Positions 13,331 through 28,122 of a DNA stretch of 64,000 nucleotides are shown in pieces. The DNA comes from Anoplolepis gracilipes (taxonomy: Eukaryota; Arthropoda; Insecta; Hymenoptera; Formicidae). Where the stretch lies: contig NC_132976.1 in NCBI RefSeq assembly GCF_047496725.1, forward strand, positions 10,772,001 to 10,836,000, written 5' to 3'. Numbering within the stretch: the first letter of the stretch is position 1; every line of letters starts with the position of its first letter. The notes beneath the pieces are model-generated. The model had not been told where the DNA came from. It did no database searches and saw only the letters and a program-made list of their open reading frames with translations. Made by a program: the position numbers and the translations under genes.

Positions 13331-16040
13331 ACTGCGGAATAATTACTTGGCTGGCTCGTTTTTATTATTGAACATGCATAACTGAAATGTGCAAAGTGAT
13401 AACGTAATATATTAACTCGATTTCGTTTCATAATTTAGTTCGCTTAAATTTAGGAGACTAACTAGATTATCCATGTAGAGTTGAAGAAATTAAAATAACA
13501 TTATAACGAGGAACATAAAGGAAAAGTAGAATTTATGTATGTAATGGTACAATTTTTATAAATACAAAAGAAAAAAATTAACTTTTAATTCGAGATGTGT
13601 TGAATTTAATTTTAAAATTAAAATTAATAATAATATTACAAATAGTTTAAAACGTATATATTTATGTAATTATCTATTATAAATAAACTGTACCACACTA
13701 AAAAAATATGCAATTTGCAATTGTATACATAATTGTATTTTATAAATTTTACATTTATGTTTTAATAAATCAGATATATATGCAATCAGTACATATATCT
13801 CATTGTCAGTACAGTAGGAATCTCTCTTATATTTTTCTTCATATCGATTGTATTTTCATGTCACCACTAATAGACATTCGAGAAACATTTTAAGAAAGAG
13901 TTAAATCGAGCGAAAGAAAAATAGAAAGTAAAAATATAAACGGAGAGTTTAATTTACTTCAGATTAGTTTTACAATTTATTTGGAACACATATCTGCTCG
14001 CTGAGTCCTTCGGTAACCACGTCATCTGCTACCAACTGCTTGTCATTACAGGTGTAATGGCACGGTACCTGAGACCCTAGTTATAATGCTTCCATTTCTA
14101 ATGAGACCTTGTAACAAGCGCTTTTTAAAACGCACATTAATGACGGTGTTGTATGGAAAGCATCAATAAAATCCATAATTAAAAAAGTTTAGAGAACCTC
14201 CTTTCAAACTGTTAGAGAACCGTCAAAGATAAGAGGCAAGAGAAAGTAATTAAAGATCTCGAAGTTAAACATGGGAAATGAAGAACGAGAAACTTTCGTT
14301 GTTGACAAAAAAAAGTAACGATTTGATAAATATGATGTCGCTTGGGACCGACTGATAACAGCGCATGGAGAAATATCGGATCGTGCAATCATATCACCTC
14401 GTGAAAAAATAATGAACGCATTCTGATTGTCGTTTTATATTCTCGGCTCTTTCTCTCTGCACCTATTCGCATAAGAAAAATGTAAACATTCGTTAAAATT
14501 AAAACAGCGTTCAAACAGGTACACACAAAAATTTATAATACCATACTAAATATTTCGCACTGCATTGATTTAAAAGATTTTACATTCTATTTTAAGAGTC
14601 AAATTAGAAAACTTTGTACACAACAGTTTTTTATATTATCAACATAAAAGTACATAATATCTAAAATGTTTACAATATTCTCTTGAGAAAAAAAAAAATA
14701 GATGAGTGAATTATTAAAATTTATTTCATTAGAGTCCAACAAAATATTAAAAAAAGAATAACTTCCACACAATAATTCTCTTCATTCAGAACAATTGTTT
14801 GAATATTTTTATTGAAGAAACATGGACTCTAAATTAGCCAAAGTATTTATATATCATCAAGTATTGATGAAATAACGGCAGGATATCCTTGTTCATCGGC
14901 AAAAAGAAACTTTCATAAACATATTCTTGTTTAATTACACTCTAATTAAGCAATCCTAAAAGCGTAATGACGTCGAAAAAAAAAAATCAACACCCGTCAT
15001 CGATAAATATTTCCATGGAACGAAGCAACAAATAATGCAGACGGAAGAGTAGAAAGAAATAAATCGCTCGATGCGCGGCGTTTTTAGCGGTCGTTGCATA
15101 TCGAGAAATGTCCGCAAAGTAGAAAAAAGTATCGCGGATAATAGCGCGACCGTGGTGTGTATCAGCGCGCGATAAGTTATTGCTGAATCAGTCGTCGCGC
15201 AACACGGGCGGCGGGATCAATCTCGGTCGCTAGATAGGGCCGAATATCGACGCGGCATCTATCGATGACGAGTTACGATGCGGCGTAAAAAAAAAAAAAA
15301 AAAAAAAAAAAAAAGAAAAAGAAAAAAAAATATCCACGCGATAGAGGGAATGCGCAACGAAATAGGAACGTGAGCGTATATCGGTCGGGTGTTTTGATGG
15401 GAGCGGAAAAGCGTCGGCGAAAGAAATCGTTCGCGGGTCGCGAAACTGAGAAATCATTTCCCGGGGCGTGACTTTTGCGAAGAGATTATTTTTGGTGTTC
15501 TGTTTCCATTTTATGCATTGATCGATATGACCTCGGCTTTTTCATTTTTTTTTTTTTTTTCAATTTCTGCATCGTCGGAAAAATTGGAAAAATACTGTCA
15601 ACTTACAAAAGAGATTAAAGGTTAATATGTACTATTTTTTTGTTTTCAAAATAACGATTGTTTAAATTTTCATTATACATGTATATTCATTAATCATCAA
15701 TCATCGTTAAAAATGTTATTAAATCTTTAATTAAAATCAGACGGAAATTGCGTATATTTTAAGTCAAAGTAGAAAAAAAATGTGAAAACAATTTTTTTGA
15801 TTGTTCGGATATTATTAACGCTGTCACCAATAATTGTGATAATGTTAACCGCAAAGTTTCACGTGAAATTTGTGACAATCGGTTACCCGACTGAAAATTA
15901 ATTTTATGAAAAAAAAAAAAAAATGATAATCTAAAGTAAAAACTACAAACTCAAGGACGGATGGATTGATTATTCTTTCAAATAAGATAATAAATGAGAA
16001 CTTTATTCTTGTCGTACATTAACAGATTAAAAGTACGTAG

Positions 16041-16084
<44 letters not shown>

Positions 16085-18806
16085 AAGCAGGAAACTTATA
16101 ATCAAAATTTTATCAGATGAATCTGACATTTGTAACGAGTTTGAATCTCGCGAGGCAACTTTCTACATGATGTTGCGCCGAAATACGAAATATAATTTGT
16201 GATAAGCTATCAATTATTTTTAATATTGCAGAAATTCAACAGATATGTATGTATGTATGTATGTGTGTCGTAAATGTCGCACGAATGTATCGGAATATCG
16301 GTTAAAGCGCTGTATCCAACACTGCGGCTACTAAAAAAGTGAAGCCGTGTCCCAATATTTGAATTCGCGTAGGAACAAACGTTATTTTTCATATCGCATA
16401 TACGACGCATGAAAACAAACATTTTACAATTTCGACGAAAAATTTGCGATATCACGTAGCTGCGAAGAATATAGTTATTGAAATTGCATAATATAGATTA
16501 CATATGCAGTGGCATATATGCCGTAAATACACATGGGAATCTTTTTAAATCTCCGATACATTTTTTAATTATTTCGCAACTGAGTAAACTCGCGATCATG
16601 AATGCGCTTGTAGTGAATTTTTAATTGTCAGCAGAAAGGCAATCACGTTTGGAAAGCGGAGTAAATGTAAAAGCATAAAACTGTTATACTAATCATTGCA
16701 TATTCACGCACAAGAACGATATTTATAAAATATTATTTAGTAAATGAGCTACATTACCGATTAAAATTGTCATATCTTTTTCTCAACGATTTTTAAGCTA
16801 TTAATAATAAGCTATTATTAAAGAGAGGGCAAAAGTATTTTATAATCAATAATTTATAGAAGATTGATAGTGTCTAGTGTTTTAATATTACAATAACAAG
16901 TTTATAATTAATATATAACAGGTGCATATAAAATATGTATAAGATGTATAATTGATGTCAGGTATAAATGAAAAAATGTAATATTTAAATACTAGAATTT
17001 TTTATACCAAATGATCTGTGAGGATTAATTTTCACAATTCTATAATAAAAATTTTTGAAAACACATGTTAAATTAATTTTGTCGAGCAATTTTATACTAT
17101 TATATTTTTAATATTTTACTTCCATTATTTCGTTATTGATTTATACATATTTCTTTACACAGCGTTTTCACAATAATGCATCCATCTTAAAAATTAACAT
17201 GTTGACGGTCAAAGAAATTGAATTTGAACTAACGCATTGATCAACAAAACAAAACAAAAAAATCATAAAGTTATAACTTGCTCGCATAAATATATTTGTC
17301 GAAACGTCATTCGCATCGCCATTCTGAAATGGAATTAAAAATCGCGTGTAGTTAAAACACAAGTCACTCGAATAATCGAGATTAGCCTCCGGCGGACATT
17401 TTATATACATATATTCCGCTTTTTCCCTTCTTCGTTGAACACGACGACGCGCACGGTCACGTTTAATCAACGGCCCGATTCCTGGACGAATTAATTCCAC
17501 AATTTAATGCACCTGTCACACGTTTCCTCCCATGTGTATGCCCCATCTATATACACGAGTAACGTCATTAAATCGACAGATTAGCGGAGCGGCTTGGATT
17601 TTATTTCGCGCCTCATTCGTTCCAGCCAGCGTCGCTGACATAATTTGTATGATTCTGTTTGTTTGCCAATCGTAATGATTTTCCGGTTCCCAAACGTACT
17701 GTAAAAATGTCACAACAGCTACGTTCGAACATTTCGAACAACGGATCCGTATCAACGAGCAGAGAGATTTGTGTCGTCGCTTGGCTATCAACTGCGCCGC
17801 GTAAATCGCTATCGATTGACAAGTTCACCGTTGAGTAAGCGACGTAACTTTATTCGATCAACTTTGTCCTAGCAAGGAACTAAAGCCGGTATTTGTCCGT
17901 CACGAACGCTTCGTCGGTAAAAAGAACCCGTCAACTTGATTCGCTTCGAAGTTTATTTCACATTTCATTTATCACTTTGTTTTTTAGTCGTCTGTTGCGT
18001 GCAACATCATGGCAAATTGTTTCATTAAAGTTACGCAACAGTCGAAGACTATTATGCAAATAGCTGTATGCACTATATAAACTCAATAAACGTTAAATTT
18101 ATGAATATTTAACATCTTTTCTTCCTTAGCGTTTGCTATAATTGTCACGTTCACATAAAATTACAGAAAAGTTGAGGTCAATATAATATGATATTAATGT
18201 TGGCATTCATTCTAACATCAGTAACATAAAGTTACTAAGAGATTTAAGAAAATTATTTGTAAATTGAAAAAATTAAAGCTTTAATAAAAAAATTTGTTTG
18301 TAGAAAGATTATCAAGCTAGATAAAGTGTTTACATATCTACACAAGCAGAGATACTTTAAAAACGTAACTTTTATATTTTGAAGAATTTCATTGCGCTTT
18401 TACAAATTTTCACAATTTTTATTTATATTTTTCAAAATACATGTACAACTTTATTAAAAATTGTTTCAATAAATTATATGAAAACATAAAAATATTGTAA
18501 ATATAAGCACGTGCTATTTTTCGATTTTTATATTTTTCTGTCGCATGGATATTTGTATATTTAAGTTAAAATCCGCATATACAGATACTTTTTTACGCTG
18601 TATACAGTTTTCTTTTAAAGAATAAGAAGCTACAGAATATCATTTTAATTATTTAGCTTGTATTACAGTACTCTTTTTATGAGTTAATATGTTACACGTC
18701 CCTAAACTTTCTGAAAACTTCCCGCACATTCTCGTTACCATTGAATCTTAACGATCTACGCAACAGGCAAAGAGAGAGAGAGAGAGAGGGGAGAGAGAGA
18801 GAGGGG

Positions 18807-18841
<35 letters not shown>

Positions 18842-21800
18842 TTCGTTTCAAGTAATGCACCATGCAACTTAATTAAATTAAATGATCCGTTTTCCTCCTT
18901 TACTAGCAACTCATAAATAATTACGACGTACATGTAATTTTCCATAAAATTTATTAACCTCGTATATATTATTTAGCACGCAAATAATTTATTTTTAGAA
19001 ATGTCGATAATAATGCGTAATTAGCGAAGAAGCCCCAAGTATGAATCGCGAAATGAATGTTTAACGTGTCCCGTAAAATATGTATTATACAATCGGAAAG
19101 CAAAGTAAACTCTCGACTGGTTGATGCTAAAATCTGGCAGGTCCGCCCGACGCTGCCGAAACTCTCTGACATAATTACTGCGGTGACTACTTCTTATTTA
19201 CCCAATAGCTACCAAACATGGTGTGTCGTTACTCAAAAGGCCGACAGACATAATTGGGTAATTTCCAGTACTGGGAGAGATCCGCCGCTTGCGAGAGCCA
19301 CGGAATTGGATTAGCAGATTAGTGAACTGCGACCTGATATACGGCCCCGGGCCGCTTTTCGTTTTGCTTTTACGTTCTAATTCCATCCGTGACTCCATTC
19401 GAAATTGTAATTGTAATAATTTCCCGCCGCTGTACGTAGTACATGTGTTTTACCCGGTAACACCCTCGAGAAAACGCATTTCAACTGTCCGGCCTGCACA
19501 TGTATGCACATGCACGTACCAGCTATCTGGTGATTTGCTTACGTACCAGCTGCCTCGTAAATGCCTCAAGGATATGCAGAAATTGCAAGCGTTACGATGC
19601 ACCCCCGTGGAGAAAAATTTAGACTCCGTAGATATATCGCAAAGTTACGTAAATAGCATAAAATTCTTCACGAGAGAGGAGGCAAGCGGGTTAATATAGC
19701 AGTAATAAGTCGTGCACTTATTTTGATGTACATTAGCGATCTTACGTGCAGATTTAGCGCATGGTGTATGATAATTAATTGCATTTTCGAGCTCGTTGAT
19801 TAAATGTTGATAAATAGACGCATACACCTCTCTCATAACGATCTTAATAGAGTTATTAAATATTAAGTTCTAAATTAAGCTCTCCCTCAGAGAATTTTAG
19901 TGCAAAGTTTCACGCTCATCTTGCCCGGCATCTCTCGGAACAATTGAAAATTCCACGCTTATTTCAAAACTTGTTACTATTTTTTCTAAATTTATATAAT
20001 CATATTGCTGCAAGATAATATTTTATGTGAATTTATAACAGGGATTACAGTTCAAGGGATTGTGATGTATCAGCTCCAGGTAATGAACATAATAAGCATA
20101 ACATAAGATCTATGTTTAGTTTAATTTCAAAGTAACTCTCAGCCTTTGTGGTTTACTATCTTCTTTCTTTCTTGATGTTGTTTAAGCTATTAAAAGCATT
20201 TCAACTGTCGTGTATTTTAATGCCAATTATATCAGGGAGTAACTTTACCTTATTGTTAGTGTATTCTTAAAGACCTCAAAGGACAAAATTCTCGTAAAAA
20301 AAAGCATAATTTATGTGCTCGTGTGTATCTAGTTAACAATATACATGTTAACTTAAAAAAAAAAAAGTTGTATTTTTGCGGATAAATTGTTTATTTTAAT
20401 AGACAGCTGCTCTGATAACAAGTAACAAAACTTAATTAAGGCGATTAATTATTAAATTGTCTATTTTCGAGCTAAACGACGTTTTTAGTTATTCAAATAA
20501 AACAAGCGGATCTTTTCTTGTATGATAGATTCGCATTGATACATCACGTAGTATCCTGGCTTTCATCGTGAACAAAGAAAGCCTGCTCGTAAAGCGGCTT
20601 CGACTCTTTATTTAGTTACGTAAGGCAAAACATTACGACACGCTCGCGAAGTACATATGTTCATCGCATAATCTACGGGGTAATCGATCATGGAAATCCC
20701 GTAAAAACTCTCAAGACGTGTCTACCCCATCGGTCTTGAAGTGTCAAACGAGAATTAATAGCGCGTCCCAGTAATATACAATGTATACTAACCCGCTGGT
20801 GCACGATGAATAAAGATGAGCGGCAAATCGCTTTATGGGATACGTAGAAACAAAAGAAAGATAGAAAGACAAGGGAAAAAAATGAGAGGAAAATAAAGGG
20901 GAGGGGAGGATTGAACTACTAATGAAAAAAGAGATATAAGAAAATACGAGAATCTCGATGAATGAAAAAGAAATTAATAATCGAACGTTGTAACTAGAGA
21001 GCTTTTTGAGATCCTAATACTGTTGAGAGCTTCTGTGACGATGAATACGCAACTCAGCGATGAACAGGAAATAAACGCTTTGGCGAGGTAAGATCGGATA
21101 AAAAGATTAATGACAGAAAACCGTTCCTGGGATTGCGATTTTATTAAGAAGACTCAAAGCGGATTTTCCGATGCCGGCTTGATTTACCCACTTCCGTGAA
21201 TATCGACGAGAAAAACGCGCGAGTATCTGCTAACTGTGTACTTGAGCTCGTATTATTTTGCTGAAAGGACCGTTTTTCGAGGTGCTAATGATTTATATTT
21301 CGTATAGAGAAACTGCGAGAACTTTACGAACTGCGTGTAAGACTTGAGAATTCTCGATACCTACAGCACAGCCATTTTGAAATGTAAGAACCAATGTAAT
21401 AAATGAGAAGAATATTTGCTGGTAACTTACATTTCCACTAAGTGTCTTGAACTCATTATCTAACTTTTGAATGTGTACAAATAAATAACTGAATTATGAA
21501 ATATAAAAATTATAATATAATTATATATATAAAATATGATTAAACTTTAGAAACGGATATAATTCTAAAGACACCTTTCAAAAATTACATTCTTCTAGTA
21601 TTTTACTCTATTATTCCTAAAAATTAATAACATTCAATGTTTACCTACATAAAAAAAAAAAAAAAAAAAAAATCATGTAAAATGAAACTGATTTTTGACA
21701 TTTTTTTGAATAAAATCTCTAAAATGGATAATTTAATTGTCAACTTTGCTTTCCCTTTAGTAAATATAAGTAAAAGAGAAATATTTTTATAAGGTAAAAG

Positions 21801-21949
21801 AAAAGTGAAATGTAACTCTGAATAATTCAATTACGCGTTAAATGAGAAGAAAAGATCTTGATATATCTCATACTGTTTCTCTCTGAAAATCGCAGATCTA
21901 TAGCGATGCAAGCTTATGGTTGGCTCATATCGTTCATCTTGTTTCGAAA
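13331..21949. other. AT-rich non-coding DNA with purine tracts
   Basis: (GA)n at 16041-16081 and 18769-18840, (TATG)n at about 16243-16264, poly-A at 15287-15314 and 21651-21672. A small CpG-rich patch lies at 15060-15480. No exon recognised. Confidence 0.5.
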
Positions 21950-22930
21950 CATGGAAGAAGAGAAGATAAGAAGGAGATATACATATCTCGTACACCTCTA
22001 CATGTACACGAGGCGGAAAAACGCGTCTCGCGCGCGCAAAAGCAGTCTTTCTAGCGAAAAGTCCTCTGGCCTTTTAAATCCGGACGCGTCCCGGTACGCT
22101 CGGGATACAATATATCTTTGCGCCGATGCCCGGCGGTTCATTATACAAGGCCGGCTCGCCGAAGTTAAAAAACTAAAACTTCGACGCGAGAGTCGGAGTT
22201 TTCACTCCGTAAAGATTTACGCCTCTCGTCTGTAATTTAATACGGGATACTTTCTCGGGTTCCTTTCGAGGAGTCCCGCCTCTCCTCGGCGCCTCTCCCG
22301 GTTTTGCCGGGAAACGTGAGTGGACTTTGTATCTCGGTTTACCGAGCGTATCGGGAGCCGGGAAACGGCAGGAAAGTGGCGCGCAAAAAAAAAAAAAGGA
22401 AAAAAAAGAGACGAATGAAGAATAAAAAGGAAAGAACGCGAGAGGAAAGAAGCGATGGAGAGCGTCAGAGAAAATATGGATATTTCAGTATCGTTATTCA
22501 TCGTGCTCGGATATCTAATTACAATGACGGGCGGGAAAGGATCTGGCCGGGTGTCTGTGTTCACCTGTGCGAAAAATTCGCAGGACGAGAACCGTCGATG
22601 GTGGTGCGGCTTCCCGTATTCCCTACCTCCGCGAAGATCGAGCGACGCAATGATTTATCACCGTTTCTCGCGCGCGTGCAAAATTATTCTTTTTCCGAAA
22701 CGTGGACCGACGATACTTTTACATCCCCATCCATCTCCAACTGTCGAACTGGCATTAGTTGTCGCTAAAGTAGCTGCCGGTGTCTTTGAGAAGGAGGAGG
22801 AGAAGCAGGAGGAGAAGGAAAAGCGACGACTACAGACGAACAGGTCTGAATCTAATTCAAACAGAGCGTCTTGCGAAGATAAGTTAGGCTGCTTGAGCGC
22901 TATTTATGTACTTGCACTGTACAAAGGGTG
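21950..22930. other. CpG-rich patch, no supported gene
   Basis: Open frames up to 158 codons occur on the plus strand. One begins with a hydrophobic stretch that looks like a signal peptide (MDISVSLFIVLGYLITMTGG), but the rest is Ser/Pro/Arg- and Glu/Lys-rich with no known domain. Overlapping frames on the other strand are as long. I treat these as chance frames. Confidence 0.35.
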
Positions 22931-25900
22931 ATCATATTTCCCGGCTCCAAATTCGGGACAAGTTGGAGATTTGGTTGAATTTGTGTTATATGTATATTGT
23001 TGAAAGAGCTCTGTACTAAGAAAATATTCAAAAAAATTTTTCATTTCCATAATTTTTAACATTTTCCATATATATATATATATTTTTTTTTTTTTTAATT
23101 TATGAATTAACTTTGTTTTTTTTTATTGCATGTTTAATTGTATAATTTTTACACAAATATATCTCTTTATTTACACTTTCCTCTAAAGCATTATTTTCAA
23201 CCTATATAGATTGAATATATGTATATTCGCAAGAAATGTATAACTCATTGTTTCTTGTATGGCTAATATCATCTAATATTTATTATCATTATCCATTAAT
23301 GACGAAAAGACAAAATGGAATCATGTTATCTCTTTTTTATATCGGAAAAGTTGCTGCGTGAACGCATTATCACTAACGTATATTTAAAATCTGTTCTGAC
23401 TGACTGATCGTCGATAGACTGACGTCGTCCTATCTGCAGCATTATGGTAATTGGTGATTCAAATTCTGCACGAAATTCTACGAAGACTTCGTTATCGCGA
23501 TAAAACCGCGAGAGCGCAAGAGAGTGTGCAAAATTCATGGATTATTCCAAATAATTCAACCGTAGAAAAATTCAGTGTTCCGTAACGGCGAAATCTCGTT
23601 TCTCTTTTCCTCTCTTTCTCTCTTCCTCCCCCTCTCTCACTCTTTCTCTGGGCAAAAATCTGGAAAACTTCGACGACAATTATTTATCAAAACGATGAAT
23701 TATTTTTTATCGCGTTTACAGATTCTGTCAATCGTTCCATCATTGGGATCTCTCCGTGCGTATATGGTCGCCAATATTTTATTTATATTTCACCCGTAAC
23801 CCAATTGTCTTTCAACGTCAATCGCGATTCGGTCAATTGTTTTCGACGAATCGCTTGTACAAATGCGAGCGCAACCCCGTCTGCAACAATGACCGTAATA
23901 ACCGTGGCGTTTTTTTAATTAGCATCGCGGCGTACAACGCGGTTTATCTCGCTGGCCGCTTACCCAAAACACACGAGAGCGCTCCGCTAAAATTACGTCG
24001 ACCTCGTTTCCACGCGGACACCGGCAAACCGGTAAAATTGAGATCGCCTTCTCTTCCTTTTATACGTTTTTCCCTATTTTTAGATAAATCTCATTTGCAT
24101 AATAGCACTGCACGAAGGACGAGCGCGCGACGCGTTCTCCCTTCTCGCCTACGGCGTGTGAATGGCTGAAGAGAACGGTCGCGGACGAATTGCTCTCGTT
24201 TACAATGGACGCGAAAAAGTCATCGCAAAAATCACCGCTACGAAATTCGTTAAAAAAAATTTTGAGTAATGTGCGGATGACAGCTGCGTTACGTTAAGAC
24301 TCAAAATCGCTGGATATTTGAAATCTCTATAGAGCTAAAAACTGATCGATGTCTCCTTGACATACTTTATGTTTGCCGATTTTTCAAAAATTCAAAAAAA
24401 AAGTCAAACAATTATTTTTCATTTTAATAATAATGTTTTTATTGATTTTTTGTTAATAATGATAATATATTTGTTTTTGCCCCGATCTTCCTATGATATT
24501 CCTTAATGACATGTTACATCATTTACAATAATAATATGATTAATTAGATAATTAGAAATTTAATTAAAGATTAATACTAGTGTAATAGGTCATTTCATTA
24601 ATTTATAATACAATACTATTAAATTATATTTGAATTTATCCATAAAAAAAAAACAAAGATTAAAAAAGAGAAGACTTTTTTGATAACAATCAATAAACCT
24701 ACGGTAATAGTAACAATTACGACACCAAGCAGATGTCGTAACTGAGTTTTACGTTCGTTGGAAACTGGAACGCGACATTATCACGAATATCGGATCGCAA
24801 GACGAAGATATATATGAATGCGAAATACAACACCGCTGTGCAACCCGAGTGCAGCGTCCAAGTTACTAGTGTGCATGTACACGATAGATAACTCGTTCGC
24901 GCGCGAACGACGTGTAAAACGGTCTCAATCGCCTTATCTGCCCGAGATGATTCGATTCGAGTCAGGCTGTCAGCCCTGACAATCATACCCGTTCGAGCGG
25001 TCGATTACGCGCGCCGTAATAGACTGCCATTCGCCTAGGAGAATCCCTTGTGTAGCGGACAGGTTCGACGAGACTACGCGAATGTAGGCGAGAAGGTTTT
25101 ACATACCGGTGGTCCTCGTGAGTATGCTTTACTTCGATCCCGGATTTGCAAGGCCTGAACACGTGTATACAAATGTGTATCCGTTCGTTTGCATAAGCAC
25201 GAGACTTTATCGTCCTGCAATCCTTAGATAAGAACGAAAGGTTGACATAAAAGAAAATACAAGTGTGTCATATTCTTAAAATTATTTTTAAGAGAAAATG
25301 TTTTATATACGATTAAGAACTGGTTAAAAAGTATCATTGACATTACTTAAGATTTGTTGAAAAGAATGCGAGGGATATATCTTGCATGCATATTTCATAA
25401 TACTGGAGAGAAATGTACCTGGTAATTAATCGTGTACGTTCGTTTTATTATTATGTCAGTTTGTATAAGTTAATCCCAAGAAATCCCCCTTTCTCTCTCT
25501 CTCTCTCTGTAATATATGCGGTTACGTTGAAAAGGTTAATCAAAGTGACGACGTAGACATAAACATTGATTAACGATTTTAGCGATGACGGCTATTAGCG
25601 ATGGTATTGCAAAGTTCTCTTTAATCTAAATTTATTCATTAAATATTTTCCTTGCGCGATTAAAGATCACGCGATACTAATGAACGACTTAAAATGATTT
25701 ATTATTCGGCTCGCGATACTATACATATATTTCGCTCCTTCTCTTGGCTATGTCGTTGCACCCGCACGTAAAATCCCAAAGAAACTAATCAAATCGTTAC
25801 GCTTTACGATTCACCGCTCGTAAAGAAACGTCACCCCGCCATTCTCGCTTTGAACCTTTAACTGTGAATACTTTTTCAATGTTTAAAAGAAAATCTTTTC

Positions 25901-26403
25901 AAGATTCGATCATGCGCCTCTTCTTGTTCCATTTGCAAAATCAACAGAATGCGCAAATTTTTGTAAATTCTCGTTCGTAAAGTGCGATGGGCAAATCAAA
26001 AGGTACAGACAAACTTCCTCTCTGCCTTTCCGTCTATTTTAAATGATAAAATATAAAAGCAAACATAATATAAGTGTTTTATGTAATCTCCGCTGTATTT
26101 GACATTTGTCAACTCTTTTAAAGATCATTGCTCATAGAATCAATTTTTCAAGATTTATATACGTTCGAGGCCATCTTACCGGTCAAAGTTCACTCACAGA
26201 ATTAGTTTAGCCATTTAAAAAAGCAATTTTTTTATTCATTTACCACTATTCAATAAAATAATTCTTTCTCTATTGTGCCAACGTCCGAAATATTATCATA
26301 GTGTAAAAATCAAATTACCATACGTTATTTTTGCTTGCATCAATGCGATATAAATGCATATATTTCACGAAACATCATCAACCACAAATTTCATACATTG
26401 TTT

Positions 26404-26434
<31 letters not shown>

Positions 26435-27208
26435 TATATCAACCTTTTAAAACCAATTGCTTAAATGAGTTTGCAGAAAAAAATAGACAAAATTTATTTT
26501 TATAACAAAAACAACAATATATAAATGCAATATATAATAATTGTAACTAATCAAAAATTTTTCTTATTCATACACATGTCTTTGATTTGACTTTTTCGTC
26601 TGTTTTATAAACTTTTTTATCGTAAAAAAATAAATTATTTAAGAGAGAGCAAATGTTGTCCAATATTAATTTATAACACATAAGGTATACACGTATATGT
26701 ATAGGTGCGTGTATACGTTAAAATTTTAAAAAGATCTTTTTTCTTCATTCTTCTTCGATTAAAAAAATCTTTCACGAAACGATAAGTTTCGGTTGGCGGA
26801 GTTTCCTCATTAAAGTCGCTTAAATAATGCATTCCCAAAATCCAGACGGTTTCTCCCGAGGCACTTGGTATAAGGACGAAAAATGGCTGTCAAGGGTGCA
26901 GTGAAGACGCTTAAACGTCGAGCTTGGCGAACTCTTCCACGTAAGAAGTTATAGTGTTTTACTTTTTTGAGTTACCTTCGTAATTGAAGCGTACACGAGG
27001 AGTACTTGTAATTACTTGCAGGAATGTGTACACGATCGCGTGCAATATAAGTGGTATTACCATGTTGTTCAGTCAGGCGTTACACACGCGAAAGAGAATA
27101 CAAAGCAACGCGGCGACCCGGGATCCGGGATCCGGGAGCCGGGAGCCGGGACCCGGCACCCGGGGGCGTTCGTTCCCTATTGGCGACGCGTTTAAAAACT
27201 TTATCGGC
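22931..27208. other. Non-coding DNA, mostly AT-rich
   Basis: Poly-T near 23083-23096, a CpG-rich stretch at about 23750-24230 and around 24900-25150, and A-run plus (AT)n at 26403-26438. A (CTCCT)n tract follows at about 27427-27451. No recognisable protein. Confidence 0.5.
27118..27166 (+). repeat. GGGANCC heptamer array with G-quadruplex potential
   Basis: Runs of GGG start at 27120, 27127, 27134, 27141 and 27148, each followed by ATCC, AGCC or ACCC. The period is exactly seven for five units, followed by GG and a G5 run at 27162-27166. Four or more G3 runs with 4-nt loops fit the usual quadruplex rule on the plus strand. It sits in a CpG-rich patch. Confidence 0.75.
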
Positions 27209-27246
27209 CTGTCGGTTTCACCTACGATTCGCATTAATTTGCACTG

Positions 27247-27295
27247 ATTTGCATTACGGCTTTGCTCACAGCTTTCGACAAACCGAAATTTGCAT
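27247..27295 (+). promoter_or_regulatory. Clustered POU-octamer-like sites
   Basis: ATTTGCAT (the reverse complement of the ATGCAAAT octamer) at 27247-27254 and 27288-27295, with a near match ATTTGCAC at 27237-27244. The duplicated segment has another at 28378-28385. POU proteins bind this octamer by established knowledge; function here is inferred only. Confidence 0.3.
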
Positions 27296-28071
27296 TAGCC
27301 CGTTAGCCAAAGCGACGAATAGTGTCGACCCGCACGTTTCCGTATAATTGGCCGGATTGCCCTTTAGAAATAGCACGAGATTTGCGTAACTTCGCGACGA
27401 GAAATCGATTTGACAAATTCCCGCTGCTCTCCTCTCCTCTCCTCTCCTCTCCTATCTCGCCGTCATCGTTCTCCTCGTGCGGGGCTTATACTCTCGGATT
27501 GCCGTTAAACCGACTGCCCCCGGGTTTGAAAAACAAAGCTTGAAAACGACGATGACGACGATGCCACGTCGCACCGAGTGCAGCAAAACTAGCGTAAACC
27601 TGTCGCTCGGAGAAATCTCGCGCGATTTACGTTATGTCGCCTCGAAACGCGCCGCTCGACTCTAGCGAAACGTGACGTCGGGATTAATTCTCAATCTTTT
27701 CCTAGGAAGCTGCACTGTATATGGAAATAATCAGCGTCGAGTGCTTCCATATGTGAAACGCTCTGTAAATGGAAATTACGCGTAGTGTGCCGCGAGGCAC
27801 ATTAAGAATATGAGAAAAATATTTTGCAGTCATCTTCCGTATTTATATTCAATGTTTTACTTTACTATTTTACTATTATTATATTCAATATATATACATA
27901 CTATCTGATTTTGAAAATTCATGGATATTATATGTGTGTAATGGCCACTGAAGAAGATATAAATTTAAGTAAAAAAAAAAAAAAAGATAGAGCTTGAAAA
28001 TGGTTATTTAAATTGTCGGCATTATAGAATGAAATGTATTTCTTTGAAATGTGTTTAATGGAAATTCTCGT

Positions 28072-28073
<2 letters not shown>

Positions 28074-28121
<48 letters not shown>

Positions 28122-28122
28122 T
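28074..28122 (+). repeat. (GT)n microsatellite
   Basis: Uninterrupted GT dinucleotides, about 24 units, between the two copies of the octamer-bearing repeat. Confidence 0.95.

Noticed and set aside
14068..14079. CCTGAGACCCTA, as in miR-125
   Set aside because: Only 12 nt agree, position 2 of the seed does not, and no complementary arm lies within 100 bp to form a precursor hairpin.
14729..14832. 10-bp inverted ends TTAGAGTCCA / TGGACTCTAA 84 bp apart
   Set aside because: Similarity stops after 10 bp and there is no target duplication; chance is likely.
22455..22931. 158-codon frame starting with a hydrophobic, signal-peptide-like segment
   Set aside because: The remainder is low-complexity (Glu/Lys repeats) with no known domain, and an overlapping frame of similar length exists.
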